From Nocardioides mangrovi (lineage in GTDB: Bacteria > Actinomycetota > Actinomycetes > Propionibacteriales > Nocardioidaceae), in contig NZ_JAIQZJ010000014.1 in assembly GCF_020073815.1 (NCBI RefSeq), positions 1-64,000 of the forward strand: 64,000 nt of DNA, read 5' to 3'. Every line of letters begins with the position of its first letter. Within the stretch, counting starts at the first letter, position 1. The translations under genes and the position numbers were made by a program. The notes beneath the pieces are model-generated. The model worked only from the letters and a program-made list of their open reading frames with translations. It did not search any database and was not told the origin of the DNA. Below, one piece after another: positions 16,111 to 26,312 of this stretch.

Positions 16111-16764
16111 GTGAGCACCCCCACTTCCGGCCAGTCCGCCAGCCGTACGTCGAGCTGGGTCGGGATCGCCCTCGGCATCGTCCTCCTCGGGCTGGTGGCG
16201 GCGTTCGCGATCGGGCTGCCCAAGGCGGTCGGCGACACGGCCGACGCCGAGCCGGCTCCGGTGACCCTGCCCGACGAGCTGCCGGGCGGCTACCCCGCGG
16301 CCGACGACCCGGCGGCGTTCAAGGACAGCGACTACGCCGACCAGGCCGAGGACATCGCCAAGCAGCAGAAGGCGGCCACCGACTACGGCAACGACGTGCT
16401 GCCCGACGCCCTCGGCCACCCGGCCGCTACGCGGACCTACGTCGCCGACGGCACCACGCCGGTCTTCGTGCAGGTGTTCCGCGCCGACGGCGGTGCCTTC
16501 GCCCCGGAGACGATGGTCGACCCGACCACCTCGCAGGGCCAGGGCGGCACCACCATGGAGGCCGTCGGCGACGGCGCCTGCATCCTCACCTACGGGCAGT
16601 CGCAGACCGACGGCACCGACGTGGGCGACCCGAGCACGATCCAGTGCCAGATCAGCCGGGACGGCCTCACCGTCCAGATCGAGGCCTCGGGGATGAAGGC
16701 CGACGACATCGTCGACACCGGCGACGCCCTCCTCGACGAGCTGGTCAAGCAGGACCAGGAGTAG
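16111..16764 (+). CDS. membrane-anchored extracytoplasmic protein, function unknown
   Basis: This 217-residue protein has a short N-terminal cytoplasmic stretch rich in Ser and Thr, one hydrophobic helix at about 17-36, then an acidic, probably extracytoplasmic domain. The domain begins after a Pro/Glu linker (EPAPVTLPDELPGG). It contains two cysteines, in GACILTYG and TIQCQISRD, that could form a disulfide. I do not recognise the fold. The GTG start at 16111 is supported by a -10 box eight bases upstream. It converges on the L,D-transpeptidase gene with only four bases between them. Confidence 0.6.
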   Translation: MSTPTSGQSASRTSSWVGIALGIVLLGLVAAFAIGLPKAVGDTADAEPAPVTLPDELPGGYPAADDPAAFKDSDYADQAEDIAKQQKAATDYGNDVLPDALGHPAATRTYVADGTTPVFVQVFRADGGAFAPETMVDPTTSQGQGGTTMEAVGDGACILTYGQSQTDGTDVGDPSTIQCQISRDGLTVQIEASGMKADDIVDTGDALLDELVKQDQE

Positions 16765-16768
16765 CCGT

Positions 16769-17623
16769 CTACGACCAGTAGACGACGACCGTGTCCCCGA
16801 CGTGGACGCGGTCGTAGAGGGCCGCGACGCCGTCGTAGTCCCGGACGTTGACGCAGCCGTGCGACGCGCCGGCGTACCCCACCGTCGCGAAGTCCGAGGA
16901 GTAGTGCACGGCCTGGCCACGGTCGAAGAACATCGCGTACGGCATCGACGAGCCGTAGAGGTGCGACACGTGGTCGGCGTCCTTGACGTAGACGTGGAAG
17001 ACGCCCTCACGGGTCGGCGTGGTGGAGGCGCCGAAGCGGACGTCGAGGGTCTGCTGCACCTCTCCGTCGACCACGAAGCGCAGGGTGCTCGACGTCTTGT
17101 CCACGCACAGCACCCGGCCGGTGGTGCACCGCGGGTCGAGCGCGCCGGGCCGGTTGACGTTGACGCTGTTGGTGAGCTCGCCCTGCGTCGGCTCGGTGGT
17201 CATCGCGGCGAGCCGGTCGAGGGTGCGCTGGTCGACGTACCCGGTCACCGGGATCCCGCGCTTGCCCTGGAAGCCGCGCACGGCTTCGACCGTGCGGGGG
17301 TCGTAGGAGCCGCTGACGTCGCCGGCGTACCAGGCGATCTGCTTGAGCCGCGCCTGGAGGTCGCGGACGTCGGCGCCGCGGTCGCCGCTGCCGAGCAACC
17401 GGGCTCCGGGGTCGACGACCGGGTCGTGGGGCCGGACCGGGCGCGACGCGCGGTGCGGGGGCTCCTCGGTGGGGCCGGCGGACTCGGTGGGAGCCGGCCG
17501 GCCGGTGCCGGACGCGGACGGGCTGCCGTCGTCGTCGCTGACCGCGACCCCGGCCGCGAAGGCGCCGGTGGACAGCACGGCGGCGACGACCGCGAGCAGG
17601 AGGAGGCGACGGACGAGACGCAT
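16769..17623 (-). CDS. L,D-transpeptidase with peptidoglycan-binding domain
   Basis: The 284-residue protein has a signal peptide or anchor (residues about 1-27) and a Pro/Ser-rich linker. A PG_binding_1 domain follows at about 75-132 (GADVRDLQARLKQ, AVRGFQGKRGIPVTGYVD), then a YkuD L,D-transpeptidase domain. The active-site motif SHGCVNVRD places the nucleophile at C257 and a conserved His at 255. Such enzymes make 3-3 peptidoglycan crosslinks. ATG 17623 has a good ribosome site (GGGGAG) upstream. It diverges from menG. Confidence 0.88.
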   Translation of the reverse strand: MRLVRRLLLLAVVAAVLSTGAFAAGVAVSDDDGSPSASGTGRPAPTESAGPTEEPPHRASRPVRPHDPVVDPGARLLGSGDRGADVRDLQARLKQIAWYAGDVSGSYDPRTVEAVRGFQGKRGIPVTGYVDQRTLDRLAAMTTEPTQGELTNSVNVNRPGALDPRCTTGRVLCVDKTSSTLRFVVDGEVQQTLDVRFGASTTPTREGVFHVYVKDADHVSHLYGSSMPYAMFFDRGQAVHYSSDFATVGYAGASHGCVNVRDYDGVAALYDRVHVGDTVVVYWS

Positions 17624-17738
17624 GGTGAGCTCCCCAGGGGAAGGTGGTGAGTCGGACACGAGGGTGACGCTCGAACGGGCCGTCCGGTTGCACGTCGTCC
17701 GGCGTGCCCCGGCACCGTGACCAACCTGTGACCGCCAG

Positions 17739-17744
17739 TAGTCT
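17739..17744 (+). promoter_or_regulatory. -10 box of the menG promoter
   Basis: TAGTCT, six bases before the GTG start of menG at 17751. It is the same hexamer as the menE and menF promoters. Confidence 0.55.
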
Positions 17745-17750
17745 CTGCGG

Positions 17751-18440
17751 GTGGTCCGCGCAGAGCTCGACAAGCAGCCGTCCGACGTACGTCGCATGTT
17801 CGACGCCGTGGCGCGCCGCTACGACGTCACCAACGACGTGCTCTCGCTCGGCCAGGACCGCCAGTGGCGCAAGGCCGTGATCGCGGCCGTCGACCCGCAG
17901 CCGGGGGAGCGGGTGCTCGACCTCGCCGCGGGCACCGGTACGTCGAGCCAGCCCTTCGCCGACCGCGGCGCGCGGGTCGTCCCGTGCGACTTCTCCCTCG
18001 GCATGCTGCAGGTCGGCAAGCAGGCGAAGCCGCACCTGCCGTTCACCGCGGGCGACGGCACCCAGCTGCCGTTCGCCGACGAGACCTTCGACGCCGTGAC
18101 GATCTCCTTCGGGCTGCGCAACATCGTCGACCCGCTCGCGGGCCTGCGCGAGCTGCGTCGGGTCACCCGCCCCGGCGGCCGGATCGTGGTCTGCGAGTTC
18201 AGCCACCCGACGTGGGCGCCGTTCCGCACGCTCTACCTCGAGTACCTCATGAGGGCCCTGCCGCCGATCGCCCGTGCGATCTCGTCCTCCCCGGACGCCT
18301 ACGTCTACCTCGCCGAGTCGATCCGCGCCTGGCCCGACCAGCGCGGCCTTGCTGCCCTGCTCGCCGAGGCCGGCTGGCAGGCGCCCGCCTGGCGCGACCT
18401 CTCGGGCGGCATCGTCGCCCTGCACCGCGCCACCCGCTGA
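17751..18440 (+). CDS. menG: demethylmenaquinone C-methyltransferase MenG (UbiE family)
   Basis: This SAM-dependent enzyme of 229 residues performs the last menaquinone step, C-methylation of the naphthoquinone ring. UbiE-family landmarks are MFDAVARRYDVTNDVLSLG near the N-terminus, SAM motif I VLDLAAGTGTSS, ISFGLRNIVDP and RPGGRIVVCEFS. GTG 17751 is preferred because of the -10 box six bases upstream. The nuo operon begins 288 bases later. No ubiquinone genes are present, so the menaquinone role is the natural reading. Confidence 0.93.
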   Translation: MVRAELDKQPSDVRRMFDAVARRYDVTNDVLSLGQDRQWRKAVIAAVDPQPGERVLDLAAGTGTSSQPFADRGARVVPCDFSLGMLQVGKQAKPHLPFTAGDGTQLPFADETFDAVTISFGLRNIVDPLAGLRELRRVTRPGGRIVVCEFSHPTWAPFRTLYLEYLMRALPPIARAISSSPDAYVYLAESIRAWPDQRGLAALLAEAGWQAPAWRDLSGGIVALHRATR

Positions 18441-18501
18441 CTCGCTCGCGGGTGACGGCTGCCAGCAGCCCTTCCCCGCCCGGCCCTCCCGCCGGTCGAA
18501 T

Positions 18502-18515
18502 TAGGACACGTTCTC
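18502..18515. promoter_or_regulatory. imperfect AAC-NN-GTT-type palindrome
   Basis: TAGGACACGTTCTC resembles the sites at 39618-39631 and 62801-62814, but the left arm reads GAC instead of AAC. It is a weak candidate for the same regulator. It lies about 215 bases before nuoA. Confidence 0.25.
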
Positions 18516-18549
18516 GTGCACTAAATGCCCAGGTCAGGCGTGGGATCGG

Positions 18550-18582
18550 GGACCTTCGACCCCAATTCACCCGCGAAGGTCC
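18550..18582. terminator. hairpin between menG and nuoA
   Basis: GGACCTTCG (18550-18558) pairs perfectly with CGAAGGTCC (18574-18582) around a 15-base loop. It lies 110 bases past the menG stop and could end that transcript or form a structured leader for nuo. No U tract follows. Confidence 0.45.
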
Positions 18583-18634
18583 ACCCGGCGTGCAGGGGCC
18601 AATCCGGAGTGGTTAACTGTGTTCCGCGCCACTT

Positions 18635-18650
18635 CGTGATCTGGTTCACA
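18635..18650. promoter_or_regulatory. Crp/FNR-family-like operator upstream of nuoA
   Basis: CGTGATCTGGTTCACA fits the Crp/FNR-family consensus TGTGA-N6-TCACA at nine of ten fixed positions, with perfect GTGA and TCAC arms. It is centred about 86 bases before the nuoA ATG. Crp-type regulators of actinobacteria (GlxR, mycobacterial Crp) recognise this pattern and commonly act on respiration genes. No regulator gene lies in the window. Confidence 0.5.
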
Positions 18651-18728
18651 AAGTCACATTCGCGGTTCGCGGTGCGCGCAGCGGCACTGAGCAGCAGCAC
18701 GAAGCAGCACTGGGAAGTGAGGCGAGGC

Positions 18729-19088
18729 ATGGAGCTCTACACACCGGTCTTGTGGCTGGCCGCGATCGCGGCGGGCTTCGCGGGATTCTCGGTGATCATG
18801 AGCGTCGCGGTCGGCCCGAAGCGCTACAACCGGGCCAAGCTCGACTCCTACGAGTGCGGCATCGAGCCGACGCCGCAGCCGCTCGGCGGCGGCCGCTTCC
18901 CGGTGAAGTACTTCATCACCGCGATGCTCTTCATCGTCTTCGACATCGAGATCATCTTCCTCTACCCCTGGGCCGTGAACTTCGACGCGCTCAAGCTCTT
19001 CGGGCTGGTCGAGATGGTCCTGTTCATCGTCACCGTCTTCGTCGCCTACGCCTACGTGTGGCGCCGTGGCGGCCTCGACTGGGATTGA
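18729..19088 (+). CDS. nuoA: NADH-quinone oxidoreductase subunit A
   Basis: This 119-residue membrane subunit of complex I has three hydrophobic helices (about 4-26, 63-84, 90-110). The loop between helices 1 and 2 carries YECGIEP with the conserved Cys near the quinone cavity. ATG 18729 follows a purine-rich ribosome site (GAGGCGAGG). It is the first gene of a nuoA-N operon in the standard order. A 145-base gap, unusually long for this operon, separates it from nuoB. Confidence 0.95.
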   Translation: MELYTPVLWLAAIAAGFAGFSVIMSVAVGPKRYNRAKLDSYECGIEPTPQPLGGGRFPVKYFITAMLFIVFDIEIIFLYPWAVNFDALKLFGLVEMVLFIVTVFVAYAYVWRRGGLDWD

Positions 19089-19233
19089 GCGCCGAGATGC
19101 ACGCACATTGCCTTCGTTGTCGTCGGTCGACGGCCGCTCCGCTGCGCTCCGCTGAAGGCCGCCTTCCCTCCTCCGCCTTGGCACTGCACGCGCCTCTCGA
19201 CGCTCAACCGGCACGAAAGGTAGGCCTTCACTG

Positions 19234-19784
<551 letters not shown>

Positions 19785-19788
<4 letters not shown>

Positions 19789-19859
19789 GCACCCCACGGA
19801 ATCCTTCGTCTCCCCCGCTTCGCTCCTCCGCCGAACGATTCCGAGGGGACCCCGCATGA
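19785..19859 (+). CDS. 24-codon reading frame linking nuoB and nuoC
   Basis: An ATG overlaps the nuoB stop (ATGA) and the frame's own TGA overlaps the nuoC ATG (ATGA). The 75-base gap is therefore fully translatable in one frame. Its codons (AAT, CCT, TCT, CTT, CGA) are not those favoured by the neighbours. It contains a hairpin, CGGAATC (19798-19804) pairing with GATTCCG near 19845. It may serve coupled re-initiation rather than encode a useful peptide. Confidence 0.3.
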
Positions 19860-20535
19860 CGGACAACGACGCCACGGACCAGATGCCGGAGAACGTCCCG
19901 GCGCCCACCGGCGAGGTCCACGAGGTCGGTGTCCGGCACGGCATGTTCGGCGTCCACGGCACCGGCGACACCAGCGGGTACGGCGGCCTGGTCCGTCCGA
20001 CCGTCTATCCCGGCGACGCGCAGCGCCCCTACGGCGGTTGGTACGACGAGGTCGCCGACGCGCTCGAGGTCGCCACCCCGCGCGTGGTCATCGACCGCGG
20101 CGAGATCACCTTCCACGTGCGCCGCGAGGACCTGCCGACCGTCGCCAAGCTGCTGCGCGACGAGCTCAAGTTCGAGCTCCTCAGCGGCGTCAGCGGCGTG
20201 CACTACCCCGACGACCACGGCGCCGAGCTGCACGCGGTCTACCACCTGCTCTCGATGACCTACAACCGCCGGATCCGGGTCGAGGTGACTGCTCCCGACG
20301 CCGACCCGCACGTTCCGTCGCTGGTCCCGCTCTACCCGACCGCCGACTGGCACGAGCGGGAGACCTTCGACATGTTCGGCATCGTCTTCGACGGCCATCC
20401 CGCACTCACCCGCATCCTCATGCCCGACGACTGGCCGGGCCACCCCCAGCGCAAGGACTACCCGCTGGGCGGCATCCCCGTGGAGTACAAGGGCGGCTCG
20501 GTGCCGCCTCCCGACCAGCGGAGGTCGTACAACTG

Positions 20536-20536
<1 letters not shown>
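19856..20536 (+). CDS. nuoC: NADH-quinone oxidoreductase subunit C
   Basis: NuoC is the 30-kDa-type peripheral-arm subunit that packs against NuoD. The 226-residue protein contains SGVHYPDDHGAELHAVYHL and the family signature WHERETFDMFGIVFDGHP, followed by DDWPGHPQRKDYPLGG. NuoC and NuoD are separate here, unlike the fused NuoCD of E. coli. ATG 19856 overlaps the stop of the preceding small frame. Its TGA overlaps the nuoD ATG. The N-terminal 45 residues are acidic and less conserved. Confidence 0.95.
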
Positions 20537-21869
<1,333 letters not shown>

Positions 21870-21873
<4 letters not shown>

Positions 21874-22622
21874 CGCTGACTCAGGAGCACCTCGGCGAGC
21901 TGCGCGAGATCGCGGCCCGCTACCCCCAGGCGCGCTCCGGCCTGCTGCCGATGCTGCACCTCGTGCAGTCGATCGAGGGCCGGGTCACCGCCGAGGGGAT
22001 CGAGGCCTGCGCCGACATCCTCGGGATCACCGCCGCCGACGTCAGCGGCGTCGCGACCTTCTTCACGATGTACAAGCGGCGTCCGGTCGGCGACTACCAC
22101 GTCGGCGTCTGCACCAACACGCTCTGCGCGGTGATGGGTGGCGACGCGATCTTCCAGCGGCTCAAGGACCACCTCGACGTCGGCAACGACGAGACCACCG
22201 AGGACGGCAAGGTGACCCTCGAGCACGTCGAGTGCAACGCGGCCTGCGACTACGCGCCGGTGATGATGGTCAACTGGGAGTTCATGGACAACCAGACCCC
22301 GGAGTCCGCGGTCCAGGTCGTCGACGACCTCCGCTCCGGCGCCGAGGTCCACTCCACCCGCGGCCCGCGCATCGTCACCTGGCGCGAGGCCGAGCGGGTG
22401 CTCGCCGGCTTCCCCGACGGCCTCGCCGACGAGGGACCGGCCGCCGGCCCGGCCTCGCTGGTCGGCCTCGGCATCGCCCGCGAGCGCGGCTGGACGGCTC
22501 CGTCGTCCGACGCCGGTGCCGGCAGCGGCAAGACCGCTGAGACGAAGGAAGAGGCCGTCGAGCAGGCCGACACGAGCCGCGCCGAGACCGAGACCAAGCA
22601 GGAGGAGCGCAGCGATGACTGA
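21870..22622 (+). CDS. nuoE: NADH-quinone oxidoreductase subunit E
   Basis: NuoE is the 24-kDa-type thioredoxin-fold subunit with the 2Fe-2S cluster N1a. Ligands are C81 and C86 (VCTNTLC) and C122 and C126 (VECNAAC). The protein is 250 residues long. Residues beyond about 165 form an extension rich in Ala, Glu and Thr that ends in a low-complexity acidic/basic tail, common in actinobacteria. It overlaps nuoD by ATGA and nuoF by eight bases. Confidence 0.95.
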
Positions 22623-23925
22623 CGTGCTCACGCCGGTCCTCACCGACAACTGGGGCGACGACCGGGCCTGGACGATCGCGGCGTACACCGACCGCGGCGG
22701 CTACGCCGCGCTCGACAAGGCCTTCGCGATGGAGCCGGACGCCGTCATCGAGGCGGTCAAGGAGTCCGGCCTGCGCGGTCGCGGCGGCGCCGGCTTCCCG
22801 ACCGGCATGAAGTGGGGCTTCATCCCGCAGGACAACCCGAAGCCGAAGTACCTCGTCGTCAACGCCGACGAGTCCGAGCCGGGCACCTGCAAGGACATCC
22901 CGCTGATGATGGCCAGCCCGCACACGCTGGTCGAGGGCGTCATCATCAGCAGCTACGCCATCCGGGCCCACCAGGCCTTCATCTACATCCGCGGCGAGGT
23001 CCTCCACGTCATCCGGCGCGTCCAGCGGGCGGTCGAGGAGGCGTACGCCGCCGGCCACCTCGGCAAGAACATCCACGGCTCGGGCTTCGACCTCGACGTC
23101 GTGGTCCACGCCGGCGCGGGTGCCTACATCTGCGGTGAGGAGACCGCCCTGCTCGAGGGCCTCGAGGGTCGTCGCGGCCAGCCGCGGCTGCGCCCGCCCT
23201 TCCCGGCCGTCGCCGGCCTCTACGCGAGCCCGACGGTGATCAACAACGTCGAGTCGATCTCGTCGGTGCCGAGCATCATCGAGCACGGCCACCAGTGGTT
23301 CGCCTCGATGGGCACCGAGAAGTCCAAGGGCTACGGCATCTTCTCCCTCTCGGGACACGTCCAGAGGCCCGGCCAGTACGAAGCCCCGCTCGGCATCACG
23401 CTCCGCGAGCTGATCGACCTCGCGGGCGGCGTCCGCGAGGGCCACGAGCTCAAGTTCTGGACCCCCGGCGGCTCCAGCACCCCGCTGCTGACGACCGAGC
23501 ACCTCGACGTCCCGCTCGACTTCGAGGGTGTCGGCGCCGCCGGCTCGATGCTCGGCACCCGCGCGCTGCAGATCTTCGACGACACCGTCTGCGTGGTCCG
23601 GGCGACGCTGCGCTGGACCGAGTTCTACAAGCACGAGTCCTGCGGCAAGTGCACGCCGTGCCGCGAGGGCACCTGGTGGCTCGTGCAGGTGCTCTCCGCG
23701 CTGGAGAAGGGCCAGGGGAGCGAGGCCGACCTCGACCTCCTGCTCGACCAGTGCGACAACATCCTCGGCCGCTCGTTCTGCGCGCTCGCCGACGGCGCGG
23801 TGAGCCCGATCGCCAGCTCGATCAAGTACTTCCGCGACGAGTACGTCGCGCACCTCACCGAGGGCGGGTGTCCCTTCGACCCGGCCCGGTCCACCGCATG
23901 GGCAGCAGAGGAGGTGACGGTGTGA
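22615..23925 (+). CDS. nuoF: NADH-quinone oxidoreductase subunit F
   Basis: NuoF oxidises NADH. Residues about 53-70 carry GRGGAGFPTGMKWGF for NADH/FMN binding, and NADESEPGTCKD follows. CGEETALLEGLEG marks the FMN domain. The 4Fe-4S cluster N3 ligands are C343, C346 and C349 (CGKCTPC) plus a Cys in GRSFC. Length is 436 residues. ATG 22615 lies inside the end of nuoE, after GGAGGAG. The stop overlaps the GTG of nuoG. All catalytic landmarks are intact. Confidence 0.96.
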   Translation: MTDVLTPVLTDNWGDDRAWTIAAYTDRGGYAALDKAFAMEPDAVIEAVKESGLRGRGGAGFPTGMKWGFIPQDNPKPKYLVVNADESEPGTCKDIPLMMASPHTLVEGVIISSYAIRAHQAFIYIRGEVLHVIRRVQRAVEEAYAAGHLGKNIHGSGFDLDVVVHAGAGAYICGEETALLEGLEGRRGQPRLRPPFPAVAGLYASPTVINNVESISSVPSIIEHGHQWFASMGTEKSKGYGIFSLSGHVQRPGQYEAPLGITLRELIDLAGGVREGHELKFWTPGGSSTPLLTTEHLDVPLDFEGVGAAGSMLGTRALQIFDDTVCVVRATLRWTEFYKHESCGKCTPCREGTWWLVQVLSALEKGQGSEADLDLLLDQCDNILGRSFCALADGAVSPIASSIKYFRDEYVAHLTEGGCPFDPARSTAWAAEEVTV

Positions 23926-26312
23926 CGACCGCCCCGGAGCAGACCGACCTCGTCACGCTGACGATCGACGGCATCCAGGTCAGCGTCCCCAAGGACACGC
24001 TGGTGATCCGCGCCGCCGAGCAGGTCGGCGTCCAGGTCCCGCGCTTCTGCGACCACCCGCTGCTCGCGCCGGTCGGCGCCTGCCGGCAGTGCCTGGTCGA
24101 CATCCCCGACGCCGGCAACGGTCGCGGCTTCCCCAAGCCGCAGGCCTCCTGCACCCTGCCGGTCGCCGAGGGCATGGTCGTCAACACCCAGGCCACCAGC
24201 GAGGTCGCCGACAAGGCGCAGCAGGGGATCATGGAGTTCCTGCTGATCAACCACCCGCTCGACTGCCCGGTCTGCGACAAGGGCGGCGAGTGCCCGCTGC
24301 AGAACCAGGCGATGTCCAACGGCCGCGGCGAGTCGCGCTTCGCGGCGAGCGGCGGCGTCAAGCGCACCTTCCCCAAGCCGATCAGCATCTCGCCGCAGAT
24401 CCTGCTCGACCGGGAGCGCTGTATCGTCTGCCAGCGCTGCACCCGCTTCGCCGCGGAGATCCCCGGTGACCCGTTCATCGCGCTGATCGAGCGCGGCGCG
24501 CAGCAGCAGATCGGCATCGCCGAGGACGCGCCGTTCCTCTCCTACTTCTCGGGCAACATCATCCAGATCTGCCCGGTCGGCGCGCTCACCAGCGCCGAGT
24601 ACCGCTTCCGCTCCCGCCCCTTCGACCTCGTCTCGGCGCCCAGCGTCGCCGAGCACGACGCCTGCGGCGCGGCGATCCGGGTCGACCACCGGCGCGGCAA
24701 GGTGATGCGCCGCCTGTCCGGCAACGACCCCGAGGTCAACGAGGAGTGGATCACCGACAAGGACCGCTTCGCGTTCCACTACGCCAGCCAGCCCGACCGG
24801 CTGACCTACCCGCAGGTGCGCGACGAGGACGGCAGCCTCCGGCCGGCGTCCTGGCCCGAGGCCTTCGCGGTCGCGGCCCGCGGCCTCGCCTCGGCGGGCG
24901 CGACCGGCGTGCTCACCGGTGGCCGCGTCACGGCCGAGGACGCCTACGCCTACAGCAAGTTCGCCCGGGTCGCGCTCGGCACCAACGACATCGACTTCCG
25001 GGCCCGCCCGCACTCCGCCGAGGAGGCCTCCTTCCTCGCCAGCGAGGTCGTCCTCCGCATGCCGGTGACGTACGCCGACCTCGAGACCGCCCGCACCGTC
25101 GTCCTCGCCGGGCTCGAGCCCGAGGACGAGGCCGGCACGATCTTCCTTCGGCTGCGCAAGGCGGTCCAGGGCGGCACCCGCGTCGTCGCGCTCGCGCCGT
25201 ACGCCACCCGCGGCCTGCGCAAGCTCGGCGGCCACCTCGAGGTGACCACCCCGGGCGAGGAGGGCATCGTCCTCGGCGGGCTCACCGAGCACGCCGAGCA
25301 CGGCATCGACAGCACCGCGGTGATCCTCGTCGGCGAGCGCCTGGCCACCGTGCCGGGGGCGCTGACCGCGGCCGCCCAGCTCGCCGCCCGCACCGGCGCC
25401 AAGCTCGCCTGGGTGCCGCGCCGCGCCGGCGACCGCGGCGCGGTCGAGACGGGCTGCCTGCCCAACCTGCTGCCGGGCGGACGTCCGGTCGCCGACGCGC
25501 AGGCGCGGGTCGACGCGGCCGCCGCGTGGGGCGTCGACCACCTCCCCGACGCACCGGGCCGCGACGGCGACGCGATCGTCGCCGCCCTCGGTTCCGGCGC
25601 CCTCGGCGGCCTCGTGGTCGGCGGCGTCGATCCCGACGACACGGCCGACCCGGCCGCCTTCCGGGCCGCGCTCGACAAGGCCGCCTTCGTGGTGGCGCTC
25701 GAGATCCGCGAGACCGACGTGACCCAGGCCGCCGACGTGGTCTTCCCGGTCGCGCCGGTCACCGACAAGCCCGGCATGTTCGTGACCTGGGAGGGCCGGC
25801 CGCGTCCGTTCGACGCGGTCTTCGTCAGCCCGACCTCGCTGCCCGACCTGCGCGTCCTCGCCGGCATCGCCGAGGAGCTCGACCGCCCGCTCGGCTTCCG
25901 CACCGTGCCCGAGGCGCGGGCGCAGATGGAGGAGATGGGGCCCTGGGACGGGGAGCGCGCGGCCCACGGCGGATCCGCGACCGGCGCCAGCGCGCCGTCC
26001 TCGACCGGCGACGGCCTCGCGCTCTCGACCTGGAAGCTGCTGGTCGACAACGGCTCGATGCAGGACGGCGACAAGGCCTACCACGCGACGGCCCGGCAGG
26101 CCGTGGTCCGGCTCAGCCCGGCGACGTACGACGCCCACGGCCCGGTGGTCACCCTCACCGGCGACCGCGGCTCGGTGACGCTGCCGGCCGAGGCGGCCGA
26201 CCTGCCCGACGGCGTCGTGTGGGTGCCGAGCAACTCCTTCGGCAACGGCGTGCTGGCCGACCTGGCCTCACCCGGCAGCCGGGTGACGATCGCGAAGGGA
26301 GCTGACCAGTGA
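23922..26312 (+). CDS. nuoG: NADH-quinone oxidoreductase subunit G
   Basis: NuoG carries the first iron-sulfur clusters of the chain: 2Fe-2S ligands C43, C54, C57 and C77, the His-Cys 4Fe-4S site H111, C115, C118 and C124, and the C167/C170/C173 plus C217 site. Residues about 235-790 form the molybdopterin-oxidoreductase-like domain, degenerate as in all NuoG. The four cysteines that bind cluster N7 in E. coli and Thermus are replaced: the spacing CxxCxxxCx27C reads A243, D246, A250 and T278. Length 796. GTG 23922 overlaps the nuoF stop. Confidence 0.95.
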   Translation: MTTAPEQTDLVTLTIDGIQVSVPKDTLVIRAAEQVGVQVPRFCDHPLLAPVGACRQCLVDIPDAGNGRGFPKPQASCTLPVAEGMVVNTQATSEVADKAQQGIMEFLLINHPLDCPVCDKGGECPLQNQAMSNGRGESRFAASGGVKRTFPKPISISPQILLDRERCIVCQRCTRFAAEIPGDPFIALIERGAQQQIGIAEDAPFLSYFSGNIIQICPVGALTSAEYRFRSRPFDLVSAPSVAEHDACGAAIRVDHRRGKVMRRLSGNDPEVNEEWITDKDRFAFHYASQPDRLTYPQVRDEDGSLRPASWPEAFAVAARGLASAGATGVLTGGRVTAEDAYAYSKFARVALGTNDIDFRARPHSAEEASFLASEVVLRMPVTYADLETARTVVLAGLEPEDEAGTIFLRLRKAVQGGTRVVALAPYATRGLRKLGGHLEVTTPGEEGIVLGGLTEHAEHGIDSTAVILVGERLATVPGALTAAAQLAARTGAKLAWVPRRAGDRGAVETGCLPNLLPGGRPVADAQARVDAAAAWGVDHLPDAPGRDGDAIVAALGSGALGGLVVGGVDPDDTADPAAFRAALDKAAFVVALEIRETDVTQAADVVFPVAPVTDKPGMFVTWEGRPRPFDAVFVSPTSLPDLRVLAGIAEELDRPLGFRTVPEARAQMEEMGPWDGERAAHGGSATGASAPSSTGDGLALSTWKLLVDNGSMQDGDKAYHATARQAVVRLSPATYDAHGPVVTLTGDRGSVTLPAEAADLPDGVVWVPSNSFGNGVLADLASPGSRVTIAKGADQ

